Source: Clostridiales bacterium UBA4653
Lineage (GTDB): Bacteria > Bacillota > Clostridia > Oscillospirales > CAG-272
Direction of reading: 5' to 3'
DNA length: 6,876 nt
NCBI GenBank assembly: GCA_002405565.1
Contig: DHMB01000090.1
Coordinates: 1 to 6,876 of the forward strand
Shown in pieces: positions 1 through 6,325 of the stretch (its first letter is position 1; each line of letters begins with the position of its first letter). A program made the translations under genes and the position numbers. The notes below the pieces were generated by a model, which saw nothing but the letters and a program-made list of their open reading frames with translations, searched no databases and was not told the DNA's origin.

Positions 1-1221
1 TACCGAGACAGAACCGTCGTTTACGTCGTAAAAACGCATGAGCAGATTTATAAGCGTCGTCTTTCCGCACCCTGTCGGTCCCACGATCGCCACAGTCTGC
101 CCGGGCGATACGTGCAGGTTGAAGTTTCTGATAAGAGGTTTGTCGGGCGTGTAGGAAAATCTGACGTTTTCAAGATCGAACCTGCCGTCGGCGTGCGAAA
201 GAATACGCGCGTTTTTATCATCGGGAATCTGCGGTTCTTCTTCGATCAGCTCAAAAAGCCTTGAAGCACAGGCAAGTGCATTCTGAAGCTCGGTAATAAC
301 TCCGGTTATTTCGTTGAAAGGCTTTGTGTACTGATTTGCGTATGATAACAGGCAGGACAGTGCTCCGACCGTAAATGAGGCAGACGCAGGATCCTTTGCC
401 GAAGCAACAACGGTCAGCGCACCGACAAGAGCTACCGCCGCATATACGACATTGTTCACAAATCTCGTGCAAGGATTGGTTATTGACGAGAAGAATGTTG
501 CGCGAAGTGAAAATTTTGAAAGACGATCGTTTATTTCATCGAACTTTTCAAGTGATTCGCTCTCGCGGCAGAATGATTTCAGTACCTTTTGTCCGTCGAG
601 AACCTCTTCGATGTATGCGGTCTGTTCGCCCCGCGTTTCCGATTGCTTCAAGAACATAGAGTGTGTGTGTTCCGCAACGAACTTCGCAACGATAAGCGAT
701 AGCGGAGTCAGCAGTACGACAATGAGTGCGATTTTCCAGTTCAAAGCGATCATGAAGCCGACTGTTCCGATTATCATAAGAACACCGGTGAACAGTTGAG
801 TGAATCCCATAAGTAAGCCGTCCGCAAATTGATCTGCATCCGAAATAACCCTGCTGATTATGTCTCCCGAGGGATGTGTGTCGATGTATGAAAGCGGCAG
901 TATCTGTATTTTCCCGAAAGCCTCTTTCCTGACGTCACGGACAATGTTGAATGATATTTTGTTGTTTATCATGTTCATTATCCATTGGGAAAGGGCAGTG
1001 ATGAGAATAATTACAACACATTTTGCCGTTATTTTCGAAATAAGCTCAAAATCAACCGCTTTCTCGCCGACAACGGCATCTATCGCATTGCCGATGAGGA
1101 TAGGAAGATAAAGTGTAAGCGCAACCGAAACTGCGGCAAGTATGATGGTTGATACAATCAACAGTCGGTATCATTTTATGTAATGCAAAACTTTGCGGAT
1201 GTCCGAAACTTTGCCTGCCAT
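1..1221 (-). CDS. ABC exporter half-transporter, TM288-like subunit; cut by window edge, interrupted by an in-frame TGA
   Basis: This encodes a membrane-embedded type IV ABC exporter subunit whose substrate cannot be read from the sequence. From the ATG at 1221 there are 407 codons to the window edge. Membrane helices are predicted near codons 20-44, 65-85, 140-180 and 250-305. A coupling-region motif GDIISRVISD lies at about 119-128, and the nucleotide-binding domain starts near 348 with Walker A GPTGCGKT at 381-388. The Q-loop, signature, Walker B and H-loop lie beyond base 1. The start is supported by AAGGAGG nine bases upstream and by its position one base after the preceding gene's stop. 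Codon 17 is TGA (1173-1171), between YIK and YRLL, while no other stop occurs in the frame. Family members continue smoothly across this point, so it is a nonsense mutation or a base-call error. A TTG at 1161 could restart translation without the N-terminal elbow helix, but it has no visible ribosome binding site. The sequence resembles the catalytic partner of heterodimeric exporters; assignment is firm, functionality is uncertain. Confidence 0.88.
1171..1173 (-). other. In-frame TGA stop at codon 17 of the second ABC gene
   Basis: The coding strand reads AAA TGA TAC CGA, with the TGA in frame with the ATG at 1221 and with the whole downstream exporter sequence. Single-base ancestors would be CGA (Arg), TGG (Trp) or GGA (Gly); Arg fits a basic stretch just before membrane helix 1. 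TGA is also the natural terminator of the upstream ABC gene and of plsC, and Trp is TGG elsewhere in this gene, so reassignment of TGA is unlikely. Confidence 0.9.
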
Positions 1222-1222
1222 A

Positions 1223-2947
1223 TCATCCCACCTCCTTCGGATATTGCGAATAATAGATCTCTTTGTAAACTTCACAGTTTTCAAGCAGATCCTCGTGCCT
1301 GCCTTCGCCGACGACCTTTCCGTCATCGAGAACCACTATTTTGTCTGCATGCATGAGCGACGATGTGCGCTGTGAAACAATTATAACCGTCGGTCGGCTT
1401 TTCAGCTCGCGGATTGCTTTTCTCAGTGCGGCATCGGTCGCATAATCAAGCGCGGACGCACTGTCGTCGAGTATCAGTATTTCGGGATTGCCGACAAGTG
1501 CTCTCGCTATCGTCAGACGCTGTTTCTGACCGCCCGAAAAATTCCGTCCGCCCTGTGCGACTTCGGCGTCAAGCCCGCCCTTCTGCATAACAAAGTCGTA
1601 TGCCTGAGCTGTTTTCAATGCTTCGATCATCTCATCGTCGGTTGCAAAACGATCGGCAAATCCGAGGTTCGATCTTATTGTGCCCTTGAACAGAACGGCT
1701 TTTTGCATGACGATACCGATCTTGCGGCGCAGTTTTTCGCTGTCATAACTCTTGACGTCTTTTCCGTCAACAAGAACAGTGCCTGAGGTTGCATCGTAGA
1801 AATGCGGAATAAGGTTGACAAGCGATGTTTTTCCGGCACCCGTTCCGCCGATTATTCCGAGAGTTTCGCCCTTTTTTATTCCGAACGAAATGTCCGACAG
1901 TGAATCTTCCGATGCGTTTTTGTATGTGAGCGATACATCCCTGAATTCAATGAAGCAGTCGTTTCCGGATTGCTTTTCGTCGTCGGACACAACATGTTCG
2001 TCGGGTTCGTCGATCGAAAGAATATATGCGACTCTGTTTGCACAGGCAATAGACTTGGTGATTGTTACTATCAGATTGGCAAGCTTAATCAGCTCAATCA
2101 GAATTTGCGACATGTAGTTGTAGAGCGCAACCACATCGCCCTGTGATAGGTTGCCGCTGTATACCTGTTTTCCGCTGACCGAGATCAGAAACAGAACCGC
2201 AAAATTGATGATGACATACGTCAGAGGGTTCATAAGAGCCGATATTCTGCCCACGAGCCTTTGCGCATTGTTGAGCGAATCGTTGCGTTTGTTGAACTCT
2301 ATTTCTTCCGAATCTTCCTTGCAGAACGCTCTGATTACTCTGACACCGGTAAGGTTTTCTCTTGTTATGGACATAACACTGTCAAGTTTTGACTGCGTTT
2401 TCCTGTAGAGCGGAATCGTTATAAGGAGTATTCCGAATACGATAACCGACAGGCAGGGAATTGCAACTGCAAAAACAAGAGCGGATTTTACATCAACGGT
2501 GAATGCCATTATCATTGCACCGAATACAATAAACGGCGAACGTAAAAAGAGGCGAAGCGTCATGTTGACACCCGACTGCATCTGGTTTATGTCGCTGGTA
2601 ATTCTCGTCATGAGCGTCGATCTTCCGAGCCTGTCAAGGACGGAGAAGGAAAATGACTGTATTTTTTCGAAAAGGGCATGACGAACCTTTGAACTGAATC
2701 CTATGGCGGCTTTTGCGGCAAAATACTGTGCGGTTATAGAGCAGACAAGACCGATCACGCCGAGTCCGAGAAGGATAAGACACCTTGAAAAAATATACCC
2801 GGTATCGCCGTATGCAATACCTTTGTTGATTATCGAAGCGACAACAAGAGGAACAATAAGTTCAAAGCCCGCCTCAAGAAGCTTGAAAAACGGACCGAGA
2901 ATTGACTCAAGCTTGTAATCTCGCATGTAAATAAGGAGTTTTTTCAT
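1223..2947 (-). CDS. ABC exporter half-transporter, TM287-like subunit with degenerate ATPase site (574 aa)
   Basis: This is a complete half-transporter: an N-terminal membrane domain of six predicted helices (about 18-41, 52-80, 132-152, 155-181, 240-259, 272-296) followed by a nucleotide-binding domain from about 332. Visible motifs are Walker A GGTGAGKT (367-374), Q-loop Gln415, intact signature FSGGQKQR (470-477) and Walker B LILDD (491-495). Asp495 replaces the catalytic Glu, and Gln526 (VSQR) replaces the switch His. These substitutions, and the C-terminal pattern ending EIYYSQYP, are typical of the degenerate subunit of heterodimeric exporters such as TM287/TM288 or BmrC/BmrD. The partner is the next gene, one base downstream. 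I chose the ATG at 2947 because AAAGGA lies nine bases upstream and family homology begins at MKKLLIYM. The frame stays open to 3175, but that extension would run through the terminator and overlap the S1 gene. Substrate unknown; drug, lipid or peptide export are all possible. Confidence 0.93.
   Translation of the reverse strand: MKKLLIYMRDYKLESILGPFFKLLEAGFELIVPLVVASIINKGIAYGDTGYIFSRCLILLGLGVIGLVCSITAQYFAAKAAIGFSSKVRHALFEKIQSFSFSVLDRLGRSTLMTRITSDINQMQSGVNMTLRLFLRSPFIVFGAMIMAFTVDVKSALVFAVAIPCLSVIVFGILLITIPLYRKTQSKLDSVMSITRENLTGVRVIRAFCKEDSEEIEFNKRNDSLNNAQRLVGRISALMNPLTYVIINFAVLFLISVSGKQVYSGNLSQGDVVALYNYMSQILIELIKLANLIVTITKSIACANRVAYILSIDEPDEHVVSDDEKQSGNDCFIEFRDVSLTYKNASEDSLSDISFGIKKGETLGIIGGTGAGKTSLVNLIPHFYDATSGTVLVDGKDVKSYDSEKLRRKIGIVMQKAVLFKGTIRSNLGFADRFATDDEMIEALKTAQAYDFVMQKGGLDAEVAQGGRNFSGGQKQRLTIARALVGNPEILILDDSASALDYATDAALRKAIRELKSRPTVIIVSQRTSSLMHADKIVVLDDGKVVGEGRHEDLLENCEVYKEIYYSQYPKEVG
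1231..1237 (-). promoter_or_regulatory. Shine-Dalgarno site of the second ABC gene
   Basis: AAGGAGG on the coding strand sits nine bases before the ATG at 1221 and lies inside the last codons of the upstream ABC gene. It fixes the start upstream of the TGA, and shows that the first 16 codons are meant to be translated rather than being leader sequence. Confidence 0.8.
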
Positions 2948-2956
2948 GTTAAATAA

Positions 2957-2962
2957 TCCTTT
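2957..2962 (-). promoter_or_regulatory. Shine-Dalgarno site deciding the start of the first ABC gene
   Basis: AAAGGA on the coding strand is nine bases before the ATG at 2947. It supports this start over in-frame ATGs up to 3175, which lie inside the upstream S1 coding region. Confidence 0.7.
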
Positions 2963-2980
2963 GCAGATTGTTGGTGAATG

Positions 2981-3017
2981 AAAAAGCGGCTTCACATAAA
3001 AATGTGTAAGCCGCTTT
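2981..3017 (-). terminator. Rho-independent terminator after ispH-S1
   Basis: The arms AAAGCGGCTT and AAGCCGCTTT (on the minus strand) form ten base pairs. These continue, after one bulged A, into CACAT/ATGTG around a four-base T loop. The distal arm runs directly into a run of five T. The hairpin begins 15 bases after the TAA of the S1 fusion gene, the expected place for the end of the housekeeping operon. On the opposite strand the stem is followed by GCG instead of T, so it is oriented for minus-strand transcription. Only 33 bases separate it from the next start codon. Confidence 0.88.
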
Positions 3018-3032
3018 GCGTATTTATAAATC

Positions 3033-4142
3033 TTATTCCTCGTCAGCGGACTCTTCGGCGTCACCGTCGTCGTTGTAGCCGTCTTCAAGCAGGGCGCGCA
3101 TCGAAAGCGAGACCTTCTTCTTCTCGGTATCGATGTTTGTGATCTTGACCTGAACAACATCATCAAGATGAACAACCTCTGCGGGTGTTGCGATCTTGTG
3201 ATCGGTTATCTGAGAGATGTGGATAAGACCGTCAACGCCCGGAATGATCTGAGCAAATGCTCCGAAGGGCATGAGAGACGCAATCTTTACGGATACAACG
3301 TCGCCGACGTTGTGCTCTGCTCTGAAGAGCGTCCAGGGGTTTGTTTCCTCTGTCTTGTGACCGAGGGAAATTCTGCCCTTTTCACGGTCGAAGCTCTTGA
3401 CGAATACGTCAAGCGTATCACCGACGGAAACGATATCCTTCGGGTTTGAGATGTGGAGCCATGTGAGCTCGGAGCTGTGAACCATTCCGTCCACTCCGCC
3501 AAGGTCAACGAATACTCCGTAGGATGTCATGCTCTTTACGGTGCCCGTGTAGTGCTTGCCGACTTCGATCTCGTTCCAGAAAGCCTCTTCGCGCGCTTTG
3601 CGTTCTTCTCTTGCAACAACGCGGATGGAGCCGAGAACTCTGCGGCGGGATGCGTCAAGGTCGATTATCTTGAATTTCTGTGTTGTTCCGACGAGTGTCG
3701 AAAGGTCGCCGTCACGCGGGACAGTTGTCTGCGATGCGGGAATGAATATACGCTGCGAAAGAGCGCGGATAACTACGCCGCCCTTGACCGCTTCCGTAAC
3801 TCTGCCTTCAAGAACCGTTCCGTTCTCAAAAGCTTCCTGTACACGTTTCCAGTCGTTTGCGGCGGTGATCTTCTTGGTGGAGAGGTAAGCAATGCCGTCG
3901 ATGTCGCTGACTCTGTATGCAACAGCCTCTATCTTATCTCCTACCTTAAAAAGATTTTCGAGCTTAGCCTGAGGATCGTCTGTGACGTTGTCAAGCGTGA
4001 GCACGCCTGTGCATTTCGAGCCGATGTCAACACGGACTTCGGTGCCGGAAACGGACATGACGTATCCCACGACGGTATCTCCTGTACTGATATTTTTGAA
4101 CGATTCGTCAAGAAGCTCCGCGAAATTTTCATGTTCGCTCAT
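3033..4142 (-). CDS. Possible separately translated S1 protein (369 aa) from an internal start in the fusion gene
   Basis: Inside the fusion frame an ATG at 4142 (residue 293) follows GAGGAGGT. From it the protein would start MSEHENFAELLDESF, resembling the N-termini of free-standing clostridial S1 proteins, and would contain exactly the four S1 domains. By hand count, lysine is AAG in 19 of 24 codons in the S1 part but in only 9 of 23 in the IspH part, as if the S1 part were tuned to higher expression. This is an inference; the same frame certainly also gives the full fusion. The E-E-V codons forming the site are also common at IspH C-termini, so the motif could be a coincidence of protein sequence or a relic of a gene merger. 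Confidence 0.4.
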   Translation of the reverse strand: MSEHENFAELLDESFKNISTGDTVVGYVMSVSGTEVRVDIGSKCTGVLTLDNVTDDPQAKLENLFKVGDKIEAVAYRVSDIDGIAYLSTKKITAANDWKRVQEAFENGTVLEGRVTEAVKGGVVIRALSQRIFIPASQTTVPRDGDLSTLVGTTQKFKIIDLDASRRRVLGSIRVVAREERKAREEAFWNEIEVGKHYTGTVKSMTSYGVFVDLGGVDGMVHSSELTWLHISNPKDIVSVGDTLDVFVKSFDREKGRISLGHKTEETNPWTLFRAEHNVGDVVSVKIASLMPFGAFAQIIPGVDGLIHISQITDHKIATPAEVVHLDDVVQVKITNIDTEKKKVSLSMRALLEDGYNDDGDAEESADEE

Positions 4143-5018
4143 AATTGTTTGTACCTCCTCGATTATGTAGCCCGGAGTTGAAGCTCCGGCTGCGATGCCT
4201 GCTTTGCAGTGCATCTTTTTTATGTTATCGGGAATTTCGGACGCGCTTTCGATGAAAAAGGTGCTTTTGCAGTTCTGCTTTGCAATCTCGAAGAGCTTGC
4301 GTGAGTTTGCGCTCTCGCTGTCGCCGACGACGATCATAACGTCGCAATTCTGCGCCAGCCTTTCCGTTTCGAGCTGTCTTTCTTCCGTAACACAACATAT
4401 TGTATCAAAAAATAAGGCGTTTGTATATAGTTTTTGAAGAATTTTTTTACTTTTTTCGTAGTCAAAGTGATTGAGGGTCGTCTGGCTTGCGACAATTATC
4501 TGCTTTTCTGACAATTTATCCCTCAAATTTCCGTTCAGAGCTTCTTCAAGCTCCTTGCTTCCGGATATGACGGCGTAGTCTCCGTGGATATAGCTGACTA
4601 TGCCCCTGACCTCCGGGTGATTTTTGTCTCCGAAGATGATGGCGAAGGTCTCGCCAGAGGTGTTCTCATCCATTATCTTATGAATTTTTGAAACGAAGGG
4701 GCAGGTGCAGTCGCAGACGTGAAGCGTCCCGTCGCGCTTTTCCGCGTCGCGGAGCGTCTGCATGAGACCGCGGGATATTCCGTGTGCACGGATGATGACC
4801 GTCGCATTTGCCGGCGGGGAAGAGAGAAGCAGCGAAAGCCCGTCTTCGTCTATCGGACTCACACCCTTTTTTTCGAGATATTCCGTATATTTTCTGTTGT
4901 GAATGAGGTGACCGAGGGTGTATATTCTTCCGCCATCCGCTGCGAGCGATTCCGCTTTTTCTGTCGCACGCTTTACGCCGAAGCAAAAACCGGAATGTTT
5001 TGCGAGTGTAACGCTCAT
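3033..5018 (-). CDS. ispH: Fusion of 4-hydroxy-3-methylbut-2-enyl diphosphate reductase (IspH) and ribosomal protein S1 (661 aa)
   Basis: Residues 1-290 are IspH, the [4Fe-4S] enzyme that makes IPP and DMAPP from HMBPP in the MEP pathway. The three cluster cysteines are Cys12 (GFCFGV), Cys106 (CTCPFV) and Cys208 (DTICC). Substrate-site residues include His40, His79, His134, Glu136, Thr180/Thr181, Ser236, Asn238 and Ser280. Residues 308-661 hold four S1 RNA-binding repeats, roughly 312-384, 400-467, 486-556 and 570-642. The last two are the most canonical (YGVFVDLGGVDGMVHSSEL; FGAFAQIIPGVDGLIHISQI). An acidic tail follows. This cytosolic fusion is known in Clostridia; its S1 part is shorter than the six-domain E. 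coli S1. I chose the ATG at 5018 because GGAGG lies seven bases upstream, its ATG overlaps the plsC stop as ATGA, and MSVTLAKHSGFC matches IspH N-termini; the upstream in-frame ATG at 5063 lies inside plsC. A strong internal start occurs at 4142. Confidence 0.96.
   Translation of the reverse strand: MSVTLAKHSGFCFGVKRATEKAESLAADGGRIYTLGHLIHNRKYTEYLEKKGVSPIDEDGLSLLLSSPPANATVIIRAHGISRGLMQTLRDAEKRDGTLHVCDCTCPFVSKIHKIMDENTSGETFAIIFGDKNHPEVRGIVSYIHGDYAVISGSKELEEALNGNLRDKLSEKQIIVASQTTLNHFDYEKSKKILQKLYTNALFFDTICCVTEERQLETERLAQNCDVMIVVGDSESANSRKLFEIAKQNCKSTFFIESASEIPDNIKKMHCKAGIAAGASTPGYIIEEVQTIMSEHENFAELLDESFKNISTGDTVVGYVMSVSGTEVRVDIGSKCTGVLTLDNVTDDPQAKLENLFKVGDKIEAVAYRVSDIDGIAYLSTKKITAANDWKRVQEAFENGTVLEGRVTEAVKGGVVIRALSQRIFIPASQTTVPRDGDLSTLVGTTQKFKIIDLDASRRRVLGSIRVVAREERKAREEAFWNEIEVGKHYTGTVKSMTSYGVFVDLGGVDGMVHSSELTWLHISNPKDIVSVGDTLDVFVKSFDREKGRISLGHKTEETNPWTLFRAEHNVGDVVSVKIASLMPFGAFAQIIPGVDGLIHISQITDHKIATPAEVVHLDDVVQVKITNIDTEKKKVSLSMRALLEDGYNDDGDAEESADEE
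4154..4160 (-). promoter_or_regulatory. Internal Shine-Dalgarno-like site at the IspH-S1 junction
   Basis: The coding strand reads GAGGAGG eleven bases before the in-frame ATG at 4142. This is as strong as the sites of the true starts in the window, although its spacing is two to four bases longer than theirs. It lies within the last conserved IspH residues (IIEEV). Confidence 0.5.
4399..4427 (-). promoter_or_regulatory. Candidate internal promoter within ispH
   Basis: On the minus strand TATACA (4427-4422) and TACAAT (4404-4399) are separated by 17 bases. They match the sigma-A -35 and -10 consensus at 4 and 5 of 6 positions. A-tracts of six and seven (4456-4451 and 4448-4442) lie upstream, like an UP element. 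Transcription would start near 4392, about 250 bases before the internal S1 start. The patch is unusually AT-rich for this gene, but such matches arise readily in AT-rich DNA, so confidence is low. Confidence 0.22.
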
Positions 5019-5644
5019 TGCTTTTCCTCCGCTGTTTTCGATATGTCGGCTCCGAGCTCGCATATTCTGTCAAAGATAAGCTCGCTTGCGCGCCTGTATT
5101 CCTCTGCTCCGCCGTTTTCAAAGCCGAGCTCGTCAAAGGCGATCGGTTTGCCGAAGCGAACCTCCGTTTTTCTGAACGGACGGACTTTCATTCCCTTCGC
5201 GCCGATGAAAACGGGAAGAACAGTCGCCTTTGAATGATAGGCGATGAGCCCGATGCCGCTCTTTATTTTCGTTTCGGCGGGATCTTTTCCGGGAATTCTC
5301 GTCCCCTGCGGGAAAATGCCGACGGGATCTCCCTTTTCAAGCGACGAGATAACCTCGTTTACGGATTCGACCCCGGCGGCTTTCCTGTTTATCGGGATAG
5401 CTCCCGCGCCGCGGAAAATGAATCTTCCGAAGGGATTTCTGAAAAGCTCCGCCTTTGCGAGAAACCTTATTGACCGTTTTGAAAACGTTGAAATAAAGAA
5501 CATATCGAAGGCGTGCAGGTGGTTTGCCGCTATGATTGCAGGCCCCTCTTTCGGGATGTTTTCCTTGCCCCTCTGCCTTGCGCCGAACAGCAGTCGCACA
5601 ATCGGGAAGAGGAAAAAGTCCGCTATTTTGAAGAAAACGTTCAT
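5015..5644 (-). CDS. plsC: 1-acyl-sn-glycerol-3-phosphate acyltransferase (PlsC family, 209 aa)
   Basis: PlsC-type enzymes transfer an acyl group to lysophosphatidic acid at the inner face of the membrane, forming phosphatidic acid for phospholipid synthesis. The motifs appear in order: NHLHAFD with the catalytic pair His42 and Asp47 (HX4D), GAGAIPINR at 79-87 (block II), FPQGTR at 111-116 (block III) and VLPVFIG at about 142-148 (block IV, Pro144). The N-terminus (about 1-20) is hydrophobic and may be the membrane anchor. The length fits short bacterial PlsC proteins. Block III has Gln113 where the consensus has Glu (EGTR); this probably marks a subfamily, since everything else is intact. 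The gene starts one base after the cmk stop and overlaps ispH by four bases (ATGA). No good Shine-Dalgarno precedes the ATG at 5644, so translation is probably coupled to cmk. The exact acyl acceptor cannot be fixed from sequence. Confidence 0.93.
   Translation of the reverse strand: MNVFFKIADFFLFPIVRLLFGARQRGKENIPKEGPAIIAANHLHAFDMFFISTFSKRSIRFLAKAELFRNPFGRFIFRGAGAIPINRKAAGVESVNEVISSLEKGDPVGIFPQGTRIPGKDPAETKIKSGIGLIAYHSKATVLPVFIGAKGMKVRPFRKTEVRFGKPIAFDELGFENGGAEEYRRASELIFDRICELGADISKTAEEKQ
5026..5030 (-). promoter_or_regulatory. Shine-Dalgarno site of ispH-S1
   Basis: GGAGG on the coding strand ends seven bases before the ATG at 5018 and lies inside the last codons of plsC. It decides the start of the fusion gene against the in-frame ATG at 5063. 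Confidence 0.75.
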
Positions 5645-5645
5645 T

Positions 5646-6308
5646 TTATTTTATTCTGCTTTCTATTATTTCTATGGCACGGTTCAGCGTGTCCTCAAAG
5701 CTGCCGGAGTTATCAAGCATTATTGCGTCATCTGCGGGAATTGCCGGGGCGATGTCTCTTGTTCTGTCCTGCTCGTCTCTTGCGGAGAGCGCCTTTCTGA
5801 CCTCTTCAACGGTCATTTTTTCGCCCTTTTCTTCAAGCTCTGCCTGTCTGCGGACGGCTCTTGCCTCGTCTGACGCCGTCATAAAGAATTTGACATCCGC
5901 GTCCGGAAGGATGACCGTGCCGATGTCGCGCCCGTCCATAATGACGTTGTTTTTCTTCGCCATATCGCGCTGAACGTCGAGAAGGAACGCTCTGACCGCG
6001 CCCATTTTTGAGGTTGCGGAAGCGCAATCCGCAACTTCATTCGTGCGGATGAGTCCTGTTACGTCTTCCCCATAGAGGAACATATGCTGAACGCCGCCGG
6101 AAAATTCAATGTCCATTTTGATTTCCGAAAGGCGAGCCTTGACAGCCTCCTCGTTGTGCGGGTCGGTGCCTGTGCGAAGGATGTACAGCGCGATTGTCCT
6201 GTACATTGCGCCGGTGTCTACGTAGCTGAAGCCGAATTTTTTCGCAAGCGCCTTTGCAAGAGTGCTTTTTCCGGAGCCGGAGGGCCCGTCGATTGCTATG
6301 TTTACCAT
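5646..6308 (-). CDS. cmk: Cytidylate kinase (220 aa)
   Basis: CMP kinase phosphorylates CMP and dCMP with ATP in the cytosol, recycling the CMP released by phospholipid synthesis and RNA turnover. The P-loop GPSGSGKST is at residues 8-16, followed by the family signature DTGAMYR at 31-37. Then come the CMP-binding segment DGRDIGT at 125-131, the arginine-rich lid around 150-154 (ARAVRR) and the ARDEQDRTRD segment near 181-190. Its 220-residue length is usual for the family. The ATG at 6308 has AAAGGGAG nine bases upstream and MVNIAIDG matches family N-termini. It lies 17 bases after the flavoprotein gene and one base before plsC. The cmk-plsC-ispH order is common in Clostridia. Nothing is missing. 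Confidence 0.97.
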   Translation of the reverse strand: MVNIAIDGPSGSGKSTLAKALAKKFGFSYVDTGAMYRTIALYILRTGTDPHNEEAVKARLSEIKMDIEFSGGVQHMFLYGEDVTGLIRTNEVADCASATSKMGAVRAFLLDVQRDMAKKNNVIMDGRDIGTVILPDADVKFFMTASDEARAVRRQAELEEKGEKMTVEEVRKALSARDEQDRTRDIAPAIPADDAIMLDNSGSFEDTLNRAIEIIESRIK

Positions 6309-6317
6309 AATGATTTA

Positions 6318-6325
6318 CTCCCTTT
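6318..6325 (-). promoter_or_regulatory. Shine-Dalgarno site of cmk
   Basis: AAAGGGAG on the coding strand lies nine bases before the ATG at 6308, immediately after the TAA of the upstream flavoprotein gene. Confidence 0.75.

Noticed and set aside
1171..1173. TGA as selenocysteine or as a reassigned Trp/Gly codon
   Set aside because: ABC exporters have no selenocysteine here and I see no hairpin directly downstream. TGA is the natural stop of two genes in the window, and no other gene in it has an internal TGA.
2948..3032. Riboswitch or small RNA gene between ispH-S1 and the ABC pair
   Set aside because: The 85-base gap is filled by the terminator hairpin and the ribosome binding site, with no room for a further conserved fold.
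2948..3175. In-frame N-terminal extension of the first ABC gene by 76 codons to an ATG at 3175
   Set aside because: It overlaps the S1 gene in another frame, crosses the terminator, has a low-complexity basic composition unlike the family, and lies upstream of a good Shine-Dalgarno site at 2957-2962.
3453..4181. A 242-codon open frame on the plus strand, antisense to the S1 region
   Set aside because: It is the mirror of the S1 coding frame and codon bias. The translation has no recognisable domain and no distinct ribosome site.
5019..5063. In-frame upstream start for ispH at 5063
   Set aside because: The extra 15 residues lie within plsC; the ATG at 5018 has GGAGG seven bases upstream and matches IspH N-termini.
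5244..5873. A 209-codon open frame on the plus strand across plsC and cmk
   Set aside because: It is antisense to two certain genes, crosses their junction, and shows no family resemblance.
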